NCBI GenBank assembly: GCA_030141605.1
Contig: JAQGDQ010000067.1
Span: 372,001 to 436,000, forward strand
Source of the DNA: Tubiluchus corallicola
Lineage: Eukaryota > Priapulida > Priapulimorpha > Priapulimorphida > Tubiluchidae
Direction of reading: 5' to 3'
Length of the DNA: 64,000 nt
This document shows, one piece after another, positions 1 to 10,783 of this stretch; positions within the stretch are counted from its first letter, which is position 1, and each line of letters starts with the position of its first letter. The translations under genes and the position numbers were made by a program. A model generated the notes under the pieces. It was not told the origin of the DNA, did not search any database, and saw nothing but the letters and a program-made list of their open reading frames with translations.

Positions 1-74
1 ACCTAATTATAGCTCATGCATGATCTACATGGCATGGAGGAAGAAAACCGCTTCAAGTTCTTGTAAACACTAGC

Positions 75-3000
75 ATGGAGAGTTTTGATACAATTGACTC
101 TGCCGATGACTGTCATCTTTCACAGCCAAAGTTTTCATCTACACCTACAAAGCCAAAACTAAGTTCAGCCACTGGATTCTATCTTCTACGCATTTTAAAT
201 ATCAACTGCCAATATTTGGTAAATAAGGAACAATTGTTTTACAACTTAGTGGACAAGGTGAAACCAGATGTAGTATTCTTAACCGAAACTTGGTTTACAA
301 GCCAAAAACACAATGCAAAATATTTCAATATTAATCATTTTTCTGTGTACAGACAACATAGAGGTGGAAACCTTGGTGGAACTGGCATGATGATGGCTAT
401 AAATAGAGATTTTGACAACTCCCATGAAGAAGATCTTGAGACAGAATTGGCTGAAAAGGCGTTGGTTAAAGTGTGTATAAAAACCTGCAAAAATCTGTAT
501 GTTGTTGGATGCTATCATGCCAAGGCTGGTGATAATGACACAGTAGGGGCACTTGACTCTGTATTACAAAAAATAGCTGATAAAAGGAGCAATCCAATTC
601 TTTCTCAAGTGAGGAATTCAACTTTCCAGGATTTGACTGGCCTAACAGGACATTAAACCAATCGCGTCCATATGTAAACCTGCATAACAAGTTTGACAGC
701 TTAATTAGTGATCATGGTCTCACACAATCGTGAATGTTGCTACTCACCGCGGTAACATTCTTGATCTTATTATCACCAATCGACTGAACTAAATTTTAAA
801 TGCTCATACACTTCCTGGTGTATCAGACCACGATATAGTTTACACGGAAGTTGATATTAAACCAACTAGAAGGAAACAAACTGCACGGCAGATTCCACTA
901 TATCTTAAAACCAACTGGGATGGTTTTCCACAATTTATCAAACAGGTATCAGTTAACATGTGTAATATTGCATCCGTACATACAGCCGATGAACTGTGGC
1001 ACCTTCTCATGTTGCATGAAGGTATTAACATTTTCATCCCACACAAAACTACCAGCCAGCCATGGATCACCAATGCACTCAAAGGGAAAATCCCACTTAG
1101 GGATTGAGCATATTCGGTTAGTAAGAATACTGGCAGTGCACAAGCTGACCAGAGGTTTTTAGCTTTGGAGAGAGAAGTCTAACAGGATATTTGCCGTGCA
1201 TACTGGGCTTATATCAATCATATAGTTACTCTACAGCAGTCAGACAGTAGTGCTTTTTTTCAGGAATGAACTGTTTCTAGACGTTTATCAAACAAAGCTG
1301 TAGATTTCAGTCGAGTTGTACCCTTAAAGTTGGATGGCAAGCTGATTGCAGATCCATAGGGCAAACCCGAAGCCTTGAACAATCAGTTTCAGAGTGTCTT
1401 TACCAGAGAGACTGGCACCTCCAGTAATCATGTGATTACCTCTGTTCCATCTATGTCTCAAATTAGTGTATCAGTTCTAAGTGTATTAAAATTGCTAAAA
1501 AAGTTAAATCCTCCTAAAGCATCGGGTCCGGTCAACCTTAGTCCTCGAGTGTTGTAGGAACTGAGTAATGAGTCGGCTATTCCACTTACATCTTTCGCTA
1601 ATCATTATCATCCGGAGTAGTCCCTACAGATTGGAAGTATGCAAACTTCACCCCTATCTTTAAAAAAGGTGAAAAATATCTTTGTTCAAATGACTGTCCT
1701 ATTAGCTTATCTAGTGTCTTATCTAAAATTGCGGAACATAGTACCTGCAGCTCTCTCATGCATCACACTGACAGCCATAATATATTTTATCAATTACAAC
1801 ATAGTTTTTGCTCCCATCGATCATGTGAAACATAACTGATCGAACTGGTCAACGATATAGCAACAAACATGCAGCTAGGCTTCCAGGCAGACATTTGTGT
1901 GCTTGACTTCTCCAAGGCATTTGATAAGGTGAGCCATAGATATTTAATGGAGAAACGTTTCTTGTATAGTGTTGATTGCATGGTGAACACCTGGCTAGGG
2001 AGCTTCCTGAGTGATTGAACTCAATCTGTTGTTGATGATGGTGCATCTTCGACTAGGGCCTCTGTTAAATCTGGAGTTCCTCAAAGATTCGCACTTGGGC
2101 TATGCCTATTCCTCTTTGCAGTCTAAAGTACGACTGTTTGCTGATGACCCCATGTCTTACTAATCAGTAAAGAATGTAATGTAAAATTTATTTATATAGC
2201 ACAGTACATTGTTTGAAATCTCACAATGCTGAACAATAAAGTGCATTTGAAATTCATAAGAAACAAAATTTAAAAGCCATTAAAAATTAAAAATAATTCA
2301 TCATAAAAAGTACAAATATGTTTTAAACCGTTTTGATAGAATGCTTCAAGAGGATCTGGATAATCTTGTAGGGAGGTCAAGCAAATGGAAGATGGACTTT
2401 CATCCTGACAAGTGTGAGGTCATCAGTATAACAAGGAAAAGGAATTCAGTGAGATACCAATACGTGCTTCAGGGACATCTGCTAAATTATGTGGGCTCAG
2501 TCAAGTACCTTGGTGTCAATATCTCTCCTGATCTGAGGTTGACTAACCACGTAGATCGGACTGCATCTAAAGCTAACTCTACCATTGGCTTTTTGCGACT
2601 AAATATTGATGTTAACAATAAACAAATTAAAGAACAAGCATACATGAGTCTTACGCACCTGGCACTTGAGTATATTCCTGACTGTTTAGGGACCCACACA
2701 CCATCGGTTTAGTAACTAAGTTGGAATCAGTTGAAAGAAGAGCTACAAGGTTTTCCTTACTATAGGAGATCATCAAGTTTGACTGCCATGAAAACAGAGC
2801 CGAACTGGTACCCACTAGTCAACCGACGCAGGATGGCTAGGCTCGTAATGTTTTACAAAATTCACAACCACCTGGTAGCTGTTGACATGCCTCTCCAGCC
2901 AAAATGCCACACACACTATTCCTTTGCGTATGGAGAATTCATTTGCATACAGCATACCATATTCTTCTTTGGATTATCACCATCACTCTTTTTTCCCGCA

Positions 3001-3130
3001 CACCACAAGGGAATGGAACCACCTTCCAGAGTCAACAGTACAGATTGGCACTCTCAACTTATTCAGGAGTGCCATAAGCTTGATCTAAACTGTGTTAAGG
3101 TACTCCACTGCATGTTGAATGCAGTGTAGG
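75..3130 (+). pseudogene. Degraded APE-type non-LTR retrotransposon (LINE), endonuclease plus reverse transcriptase
   Basis: A decayed LINE polyprotein reads on the plus strand in several frames. From 75 to about 560 an endonuclease-like segment shows ILNINCQYL, then VVFLTETWF and a GGNLGGTGMMM stretch, as in exonuclease-endonuclease-phosphatase domains of LINEs. From about 1500 a reverse transcriptase remnant appears: KKLNPPKASGP, then VLDFSKAFDKVSHR near 1900 and SGVPQ near 2070. The FADD box is damaged near 2140 (CLLMTPC in frame). From 2341 the thumb region is readable (HPDKCEVISITRKRN, VKYLGVNISPDL). A C-terminal tail follows to about 3130. Many stops and frameshifts make it non-functional. 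Clade (CR1- or Jockey-like) cannot be fixed by eye. Confidence 0.85.
2176..2328 (-). repeat. Short transposon fragment inserted in the LINE
   Basis: About 150 bp with no RT homology interrupts the LINE between its damaged active-site region and the segment starting MLQEDLDN at 2341. On the minus strand it ends with GTGCTATATAAATAAATTTT, a tail of a kind common at the 3' ends of LINEs and SINEs in invertebrate genomes. The boundaries are estimated from where LINE coding resumes. Confidence 0.45.
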
Positions 3131-3305
3131 GTGTGGCGCCCCTATCTCGAGGAGTTTGGGAATATTTCTACCTCTTTTATTACGTACCACTGTAAACTAT
3201 TTCTTATTTGCACTGGATAAAGTTTCACGCTAGCGCAACATTCACAAAGCTGAGAGCACAGCCATGTGTTAGAGCCTTCAATTTGATGAAGTTAACGCAT
3301 TATCA

Positions 3306-3412
3306 CGAAAAAGAAAAAAAGAGCAAAAGGAAAAAGAGAGAGGGGGAGGGAAGGGAGGGAGTGGGGTAGTGGGGGAGAGAGAAAAGAAGAGAAAGAGATT
3401 TGCAATGTTATA
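3306..3412. repeat. Purine-rich low-complexity tract
   Basis: About 100 bp consist almost only of A and G on the plus strand (runs such as GAGAGAGGGGGAGGGAAGGG). It lies just 3' of the broken LINE. No coding signal is seen. Confidence 0.8.
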
Positions 3413-3568
3413 AATTATATCCCATTTTTTCTTCTTAATTATAGTATCATGAAATCACTGATAAATCCTCATTGAAAGGAAATTGTTGGAAATCTGAGTA
3501 TGAGTTTATCTTTTGTAATTCTAACCTGTTTTATGTGCTAACATCATTTTTACATGCTGTAACTGTAG

Positions 3569-3697
3569 GATGAACAAATTCACCTGAGGCATAATTTTCT
3601 CGGAGATGTATCAAAGATAAGTTTAGTGTTCTGTAAATCCACCGAATCTGTCACAGTTTCACAACCTACTATTTCTTCAGAAACAACTTACATTTAG
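3569..3697 (+). CDS. Candidate orphan terminal exon (unrecognised)
   Basis: An acceptor-like CTGTAG precedes 42 open codons ending in TAG at 3695-3697. The peptide starts DEQIHLRHNFLGDV and ends ISSETTYI. Its composition (Ser/Thr-rich, few simple repeats) looks coding, but I do not recognise the family, and no upstream exon with a matching phase could be tied to it. The C-terminus T-T-Y-I has the S/T-x-hydrophobic form of a class I PDZ ligand. A second candidate terminal exon at 10649-10783 ends T-T-M-I. Chance opening of a frame in AT-rich DNA remains possible. Confidence 0.25.
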   Translation, partial: DEQIHLRHNFLGDVSKISLVFCKSTESVTVSQPTISSETTYI

Positions 3698-4898
3698 GTA
3701 ACGAGTGCACTATGTTTCATTATCACATTGAATTATTTTATATTAGTAAATGTGATATGCAAACATACACTAGATTTATTTCCTTTTTTGAAGGAAATAA
3801 TAGCATCTGTAATGGTTAAGGTCGTGCAGTGATGTCCCCCTACTTTCATAGTTTTGTTTATGTTTGTTTATGTCTCTGTACAGTTTTATTTTTCAATTAA
3901 ACATGCGCACACATGTTTCTGTGTTCTGCATGCAAAATCTTTTTATCTAGTTGCACTTGGTGTTGCCACGTCATCAGAATGTAAGTTAATTTTCATAGAT
4001 GAAAAAAATTACTAGATGCTGCTTGAGTTGTTTTGCCTGAGCTAGCTTTATATTCTAAGCAGTTAAGTTGATTTAAATTTTGAGTGTACAAGAATTATAA
4101 TTCCATTTCACAAGTTTCTCTAGTCTTCCATTTTTCATTTTCGGTCATAAATTCAGATGTTAACATCATTTATTAACAAACTACATTGATTAGTTTATTT
4201 AGGCACATCGGCAACAAATTTCTTCTATTATTGCCAATATTTTTAACAGCAAATTTGCTAAATACATGTACAAAATTGATCTATCTAATAAATCTAAGCT
4301 TTTGCATGCAAAACTGAGTTAAATTTGTTTGTTTGTCCATCTATTCTCTAACGTTTCTCAATAGCAAAGCACCCATGCAATCACATTATAAGGTTATAAG
4401 AAATTATAATAATATTTAGAAGCACCTTTATTTTTGATTTTTGCTTGATTGCAGCTAGCTTGAACTGCATTAAGAAAGGAAAAACATAAACAGCTAATTT
4501 TGATAAATGCATATAGTATGTGTGTGTGTTTTTATTGTTGCTGTTTTGGGTTATACATTTGTGATGTAAAACTTATAAATAGATCTATTTTGCAGTGAAG
4601 TCAGTCTCATTTTCGTTCTCAGTCTCGTTGTTCGAGCATTTCGAAACTCTGCTGTTTACTTATGGTGAGGCAAACAGTGGGTATTTCAAACTTGGATGTG
4701 TGACAACAGTAAAATGATGTGTTTTAATTAATCAATTTAATAATCTATTGATGAAAAAATTATCTCTGTTTATAGTTAGCTTATTACGAATATTTTGGTA
4801 GAAAGCAAAAGCTATGTAGAACGTTTGGTCATTGGTAGATGGATTTATCAGCATTTCTTAGTTCAAGCAGTTTCAACATTGTGTAAAATGTTTTCATT
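3698..4898. other. Intergenic AT-rich DNA, no gene seen
   Basis: No convincing coding segment on either strand. A small acceptor/donor-bounded stretch at about 4596-4659 is open in two frames, but nothing ties it to a gene. A short TG run lies near 4518. Confidence 0.5.
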
Positions 4899-4906
4899 GT
4901 TGCTGT

Positions 4907-6152
4907 CAGGGCTTGCTCTACCACTAGGCAAACTAGGCAGTTACTTAGGACACAAAATTTTCATGGCCCCAATTCTGGAATAAGTCTTCAGGAACGGAAT
5001 ACAAGAAATAAAAGGTAAAGCTGGCAAGTGACGATGTGAACAGCAAAAATAATCTCTAGTGAAGTATTTGCAATCCAATTTCCAAACCAGAATTATAGTT
5101 GTGAAAGTGATTAAGCTAGTGACATGATTGTATGCACGAAAAAAAGGAGTTAGGGTTTCACAAATTTTCTGACGAAAAGTCTGAGGGAAAATCTAGCCAA
5201 GAGTACAAGAAATTGCAGAAATTTAATTGCCCGTCAAGACCAAGGACATACAATTGGGTTATAAGTTCAACTTCAAGTAAAATAAGCTGAAGCAGGTAAT
5301 TAACACTTGTTTAGTATATGTTTAAGCCTAATGCACAGGTACTGTTATACTTCATTATAATATGTGTGTTTGTGCAGCAAAAACGTTCATAAGTTGGCAA
5401 TTAGTGTTTTCCTAGTTATTCACATAACCCGTGAATCTCCATTTCCTGAGGATCATTTTGATACCAAGTTCAGTGCTCTATGTTATTTTTTAGCTGAGAT
5501 AATCCACGTTAAAATTAAGGTGCAGGCTGTGCACTGAAAAACATAAGCTTGAGAAAATTGCTGTTAAAGTTTGCCATTGTTTTTTGTTTCATTTCTTTGA
5601 GACACTTAGCAACCGTGTGAAAGAATGGTTTCAATGGACTTTGTAAAAGCACGTTGAAGTTACTTTAAATGCAGTAGATGGGTCATACAGAAAAGCATCT
5701 GAGCTTGACAACAAAAAAACCCCAAGCAAAATAGCTGATTCCACAAGCTACTGTCGGAGTTGGTAAACACAAGTTTTTCACACCTGAGATACTGATTTTT
5801 GGGCACGGCAGCTGTTAACGGGTTATAAAAATTGAATTTTTAGCATTTTTAAAACATTTTGCTGACAATTTTATGCCAAAATATGAAAGTCCAATATATT
5901 TAACATTTGTTTTTGTAAAAAACAAAAATATGATATTCGACCAAATCTTTGATGCTTTCTACTTTGAGGCATTGTAACATAGTCTTAACGCTGCCGCCAT
6001 GTACGGTTTTGGTTTGCAAGTACACATATTATACAAGAAAAATTCATTTTGTTGGAGTGTGTTGGAAACCATGGGGAAAGGGGTTGATCGTTGAGGAAGT
6101 GGCACTAGAAATACTTCTAGCTGGGGTGTTAAACTACCTAGAACCGGCCCTA
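4907..6152. mobile_element. Non-autonomous hAT-type DNA transposon
   Basis: The left end reads CAGGGCTTGCTCTACC and the right end, read inward on the minus strand, TAGGGCCGGTTCTAGG. This is an imperfect terminal inverted repeat of about 16 bp with the CAGGGC start usual for hAT elements. The flanks are GTTGCTGT (4899-4906) and GTTGCTAT (6153-6160), an 8-bp target duplication with one change, also as expected for hAT. No intact transposase frame is visible inside its roughly 1.25 kb. Confidence 0.75.
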
Positions 6153-6404
6153 GTTGCTATTGCTTTATAATATGGTGTGGGTGGTGTTGTGTGTTTTTTA
6201 AATATTGTGGCATTACAGTTAAGCACTATTGCAGAAGGGACGGACTGAAGGGCAACTTTCATACCATGGCATATTACTAAAATTTGTACATCTTACTCTT
6301 GGAGAGGATATTGATAAATTTAAGAACTACTTAAGCAATATGAAATACATATAAAAACAACAATATAAGAGTGTTGTAGATCATTGAAATGCAAGTAGGT
6401 TTTA

Positions 6405-6800
6405 TAAGAAACCTTGAGGAACACCAGCACTGATTTCATGTACACAAGACTGTGCAATTATTAAACAGCTTGCATTCTTTTATTGTAACATGCAAGATAA
6501 TAGACAGCATTCTACCACCTATGCCATTTTACTAAAGTTTATGGAACAAACTATGTGCCAGAGCTGATTGAAAGTCTTGGACATGTGAATGTTTTATAAC
6601 TTGGATTTGATGCTTAGGTGCTCTAATTAAAGCTCTATTAATATGCTCAATGACTAATGAGAGCACGTGGATAGTTGAGGTAAGAATAGCGAAAACTGCG
6701 GGTTAACCTGTGAGATAATTATTGTCCAAAAATGTAGTGATGACATTCAAAGATTGTAGAGGCAATTGGTAGCAAGCTGATAGGGCGATAATTCACGGAT
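6405..6800 (-). pseudogene. Antisense LINE reverse-transcriptase remnant
   Basis: Read on the minus strand, a frame near 6797-6745 gives NYRPISLLPIASTIFE, the classic finger motif of Jockey/CR1-like reverse transcriptases. Further on come SLVIEHINRAL and, near 6425, ISAGVPQG, which corresponds to the conserved GVPQG box. Stops and frameshifts separate the blocks and the catalytic Asp motif is lost. It is an old fragment. Confidence 0.7.
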
Positions 6801-6829
6801 CTATTTTAAGTGATATGATAATTGATTCT

Positions 6830-7940
6830 AATTTCTATGAAATGTTGAACAGCCTAGCTAGCAGAGCACACAATGTAGGGTTTGCATTTTTAAGACGTGA
6901 TGAAATTTCTCAGGCTCAGGGTTGTTGATGATACAATCAACTTTTCAAGGTGTGAAGCAAAGATCAAAGTTAATTAATGTCTTGGGGGGCGAAAATAATG
7001 GAAGCTGGTGTTCAACTATTCATCGTTTTATGTATTGATATTTTTGCTAAAATGGCAATATAGTAAATTGCATCAATAATAAAAACAAGTTTATGACAAC
7101 GAGCATAGTTGTAAGTTTATTCTTTTGTAAATAAGAAACTGAGCAAGTTTTTCGTTAACACCTTGCATCTAATGCAGCATCCGTTAGCATCTAGATACAG
7201 TTATGAGTCCAAGCTTCAAGAATTTTTTCCATGTTTTAACATTCTAATGGAGCTCTATAGAAGATGTTGTATGTCTTAAAAGTCTTAAAAAACTTTCTTG
7301 TTGCAGCTTCACGTTAGTTGGACAGCTATAATGTATGGCAAGTTAGCAACAACTAAATTTATTGGGTATTGCTAAGATCAGTAAGTTAGGGTTTATGCAG
7401 CATTGAGAATTTTCCCAGTATTTTATTTAGAAAGTAACTGAACGAAACGTTAAATATGTATTTAAAACGTGGGCATGTTTTGATGAATTTATGCTCGTGT
7501 AGTAATCAACTGTTTTAGTCTGGATGATTTACTTCGGATGCCTTTAGGTTGTTGTATCAGTGATACCTCTTATCTAATGTTCACTCTGCTACGGTTTGAT
7601 TCTAGGCCTAAAACTCTAGTTAATGATTATTGCACCAAACCACTACTTACATTTTTGGTTACATCATAAGTTTGGTGATTAGCAATATATTTGTCTTTCA
7701 GAATTTGAATAAATTTACTGCAGAAACTCGAAATACAATGATACACTAATGGGTAAGAGCTAGTAGCTATTGTCATTGCATGTGTGCTTTGCTTATTATT
7801 ATTACACATTATGCCTGCTGGAAATTTATTCTATAATATGAAATTCTTCAGTACCCTTACTTTTACCTGAGCCTTTAACACGATAATTTTGTCTAACGTG
7901 CATATTATGAAGTCCCTCAGTGTCTAATTTTAATTGAAGT
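6830..7940. other. Intergenic AT-rich DNA, nothing recognised
   Basis: Only short open frames without domain signal, no clear repeat structure and no RNA gene were seen. Confidence 0.5.
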
Positions 7941-7949
7941 TAAATGTAT

Positions 7950-8089
7950 TGTTTAATAACTTAATATTGTTCTTATCTTGAACAATATATCTTGTTCTTA
8001 TCTTGAGCAATTTATATATATATATAAATTGTTCAAGATAAGAACAAAATATATTGTTCAAGATAAGAACAATATTAAGTTATTAAACA
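7950..8089. repeat. 140-bp near-perfect palindrome
   Basis: Bases 7950-8019 are the reverse complement of 8020-8089 with two mismatches (7991/8048 and 8007/8032). The centre is an (AT) run. Each arm contains two copies of a shorter, itself partly self-complementary unit, TTGTTCTTATCTTGAACAAT. The two outer ends read TGTTTAATAACTTAATATTG and its complement. Confidence 0.95.
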
Positions 8090-8370
8090 GTTATTAAGAA
8101 CAATATATATAAGCACTTAACATGGCAAGATTAGGCATAATGGCTATTAGGGTGTTGGAAGATGCAGAACTAACACCAATTCAGGAAAATGCCAATGGCA
8201 GTGATGAGCTCAAACCTGCAAAATTTTTAAAAATTTTTACTTTTTGTTTATATGTAACTTTTGCTCATGCAGTTCATGTGGCATGGTATGTATGTTACGT
8301 TTACGTAAACTGCTTTATTGGATTTAGTTATGGATTGGTTTGTTTTATAGTAATAGTAGATGAGGTACAT

Positions 8371-9635
8371 GACATTTGGTCACGGGACATTTGTGCACCA
8401 GAGCACTTGGGCACAAGACATTTGAGCACCAGTAAAATTTAATGTTGTGCCTACTTTTTCATGTTTGTTTGTTAAATTTCTAATGACTCTCTATAATTTC
8501 CTAACTCTCACAATATTTTTTTAAAAAAATCGTCACTTCACTAAATTAAACTTATGCAGTAATGATGCATGCATGTGATATAACAATTAAAAGTAATCAA
8601 TAGACTGTGCACCTGGTTTTTCACCTTAATTCAGTATTTCGTGTGTAGCTTTTAAAATGAACGACGCAGAAGAAGGTACTGCTTTTTATTTCAAAAATAT
8701 CTAGTGCATCACAAAAACAGTGTAATAGAAATATGTGTCGCAAAAAATCTATTAGCGTCAGTACATCTAGTGCAACAATTTAACCAGTAATTTTATATCG
8801 CAGTACCATATACATTGAATGCTTTAAGAAACTGACATAGAACGTATGGTTTAGTTTATTAGTTGCTTACACTAGCTGTCAAAAAGGCAAAAGACAAAAA
8901 GACAACATTTATTTACCCGTCCCTTATTTAACAGGCAACATTAGCATGTAATGACTTGCACCTGAACACAGATAAGGGCATAACACACAAGTAACGAATA
9001 ACATATGCCCTGGTTTTTACAGCTGCTAGTCTTGAACTCAAGACTGCGTGGTTGCAGTCCGAAATCTAAACCACTCAGCCACCCAACCCAGTTGCCAACT
9101 CGAATACGAGTAGCTAGATCAATTAGTAAGCCATTAAATAATACATACTTATTAGTACTAAAATCAAAAATAATTATAAGCATTTTTGCTGTACCTCTTT
9201 CGAAATGTATGATTATTATACGTTCAGCATCTGTGTTTTTACATACACTAAGTGAGTTATACTATGTATAGCTGTTTCCATTTTACACAATTGTACCCAC
9301 CTGTTTTTTCACCACCCCGTCTCTATAACTCTTTATTAAATTATATTGTGCATATGTTAATATTACTAACACGAAAGAGACAATTAAAATAAATTGAATT
9401 ACAATTTAATTTGTACAAATTTTTAGATGTTTAAAATCTTTCATGGTAATCAGGTAGGTTCCGAGGATTCCGACAATAATTTTAGCCTGTTAGGCAGTGT
9501 TATTTATTGTGCAAAACAGAAATGAAGTATTTTTGCGTGATGGAGTTACGGTGGGCGTAACTTGTGCATCGGTGCTGGCATCCAAATGTCTCGCGTTCAG
9601 ATGTCTGTCACCCAAACAGTCTTGCCCAAATGTCC
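8371..9635. mobile_element. Candidate DNA element with iterated inverted ends
   Basis: The left end has four head-to-tail 15-16 bp units on the plus strand (8371-8431), for example GACATTTGGTCACGG then GACATTTGTGCACCA. The right end has four related units on the minus strand (9635 back to 9576), including GACATTTGGATGCCA. Both sets point inward, so together they act as long sub-repetitive inverted termini around about 1.15 kb. No transposase frame is visible inside, and a tRNA-derived SINE sits in the middle. No target duplication was found, so the exact ends and superfamily are open. Confidence 0.55.
9006..9100 (-). repeat. tRNA-derived SINE
   Basis: On the minus strand an A-box-like TGGCTGAGTGGTTTAGA (9081-9065) is followed about 25 nt later by a B-box-like GAGTTCAAGACTA (9039-9027), the internal polymerase III promoter spacing of tRNA-derived SINEs. 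The cloverleaf acceptor stem is not restored, so it is unlikely to be a working tRNA gene. Confidence 0.65.
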
Positions 9636-9639
9636 TGTC

Positions 9640-10640
9640 TCCTAGATGGTTTAGACACCTAGACATATCTCTGTACTTTTTTATAAGTTTAAAATAGAAT
9701 GTGTTTGTTAATGACTTTACTGTTATATAACTATTTAATACACTATACAAATAACAAAAAACATTTTACAGTTTTTATATTTTTGTATTTTGTTTATAAC
9801 CATACCTATAACTCTTCAGTGAGTTAATTTAAAGATAGGAACGGCATTGTAAATAACACTGATTAGCTACTTTGCCTCTTATCTCGTTCCACTTTATGGA
9901 TGGTTGTGGCAAGACGGAACCTGATTCATTATCAAGGCTATATATCTGAGACAGGGCAGTGAACCGACAAATGTGTCTGGTGTTTAGTGCACACATTCAA
10001 ATGTAAATGCACTTCAAATGATGATTTGTACTATGTGATATAATTATAAGGTTATTAGGTTATAGTATTCATTTCATGCACCTTAAGATTCATAACATAC
10101 TTGAAAAGAATTGATCTCTCAAATTGTCATCATGCCACAATTTTTATAGCTTTCTTACTGTGCATTTTTAATTTTATATTTTAAACGCTGACCTGCGTTA
10201 TCTTTTTGTCCACAAATAGAATAAAATATTGAAACCATTCTTAGATTAAAATGATCTTGATTGTTTAAAAGTTTTCATTAATAAACCAAAAAGCATAACA
10301 AACTGTGAATAAATATTAGTTCCATTGTTAGTTAGTTAGTTGCATTGTTTCTTACCAATGCTGTACTGGTCTGTGTCTGCATAGTGGTGACTAGCATTCA
10401 AGAGTTTTACAAAATTTCGCTCCAAGTGATTATTTTTGTTAAAATTAGCACAAACGTGGTGATAGCTATTCTATTTCCTACAAAAAGAGATGCATTTTTA
10501 TTATGCAAAGAGCTATTACTGCCATAAATTAATACATGTATAACATGCAACTAAAGGGTGATTGTGAAAATTACCTTTTGTATTTAATGGCAGTTTATTA
10601 TTTAATTAAATTCTAAGTGTAATAATCATATTGTCTAATT
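9640..10640. other. Intergenic AT-rich DNA, nothing recognised
   Basis: No supported gene. A 60-codon hydrophobic open frame at 10345-10527 has no domain signal and no splice context that would make it credible. Confidence 0.5.
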
Positions 10641-10648
10641 TTGATTAG

Positions 10649-10783
10649 AAAAGAGGTTATCCACCCATGCTGTCTGGCTCTGGACGAGGGGAGATAAATG
10701 TAGAACTTAATCCATCAGAGAGGAGTAATAGAGTCACACCTGTGCTTGAACGTGGTTCAAACATTCAAACAACTATGATCTAA
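10649..10783 (+). CDS. Candidate orphan terminal exon (unrecognised)
   Basis: An acceptor TTGATTAG is followed by 44 open codons and TAA at 10781-10783. The peptide begins KRGYPPMLSGSGRGEINVEL and ends ERGSNIQTTMI. It is hydrophilic, rich in Ser, Arg, Asn and Glu, and of much higher complexity than the surrounding AT-rich sequence, so it looks like a real cytoplasmic tail. The last residues T-T-M-I resemble a PDZ-binding end. I cannot name the family, and no upstream exon was identified with confidence. About 0.9 kb of AT-rich sequence downstream would serve as 3' untranslated region (AATAAA at about 11660). Confidence 0.4.
   Translation, partial: KRGYPPMLSGSGRGEINVELNPSERSNRVTPVLERGSNIQTTMI

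Noticed and set aside
4596-4659. Small stretch bounded by TTTTGCAG and GTGAGG
   Set aside because: It is open in two frames and too short to judge; no neighbouring exon matches.
8122-8442. 106-codon open frame beginning MARLGIMAIRVLEDAEL
   Set aside because: It runs into the iterated repeat unit at its end and has no recognisable domain. The first 35 residues could be an exon, but no splice partner was found.
9006-9100. Functional tRNA gene
   Set aside because: A and B boxes are present, but acceptor and anticodon stems do not pair, so it is called a SINE. The same holds for 18513-18600.
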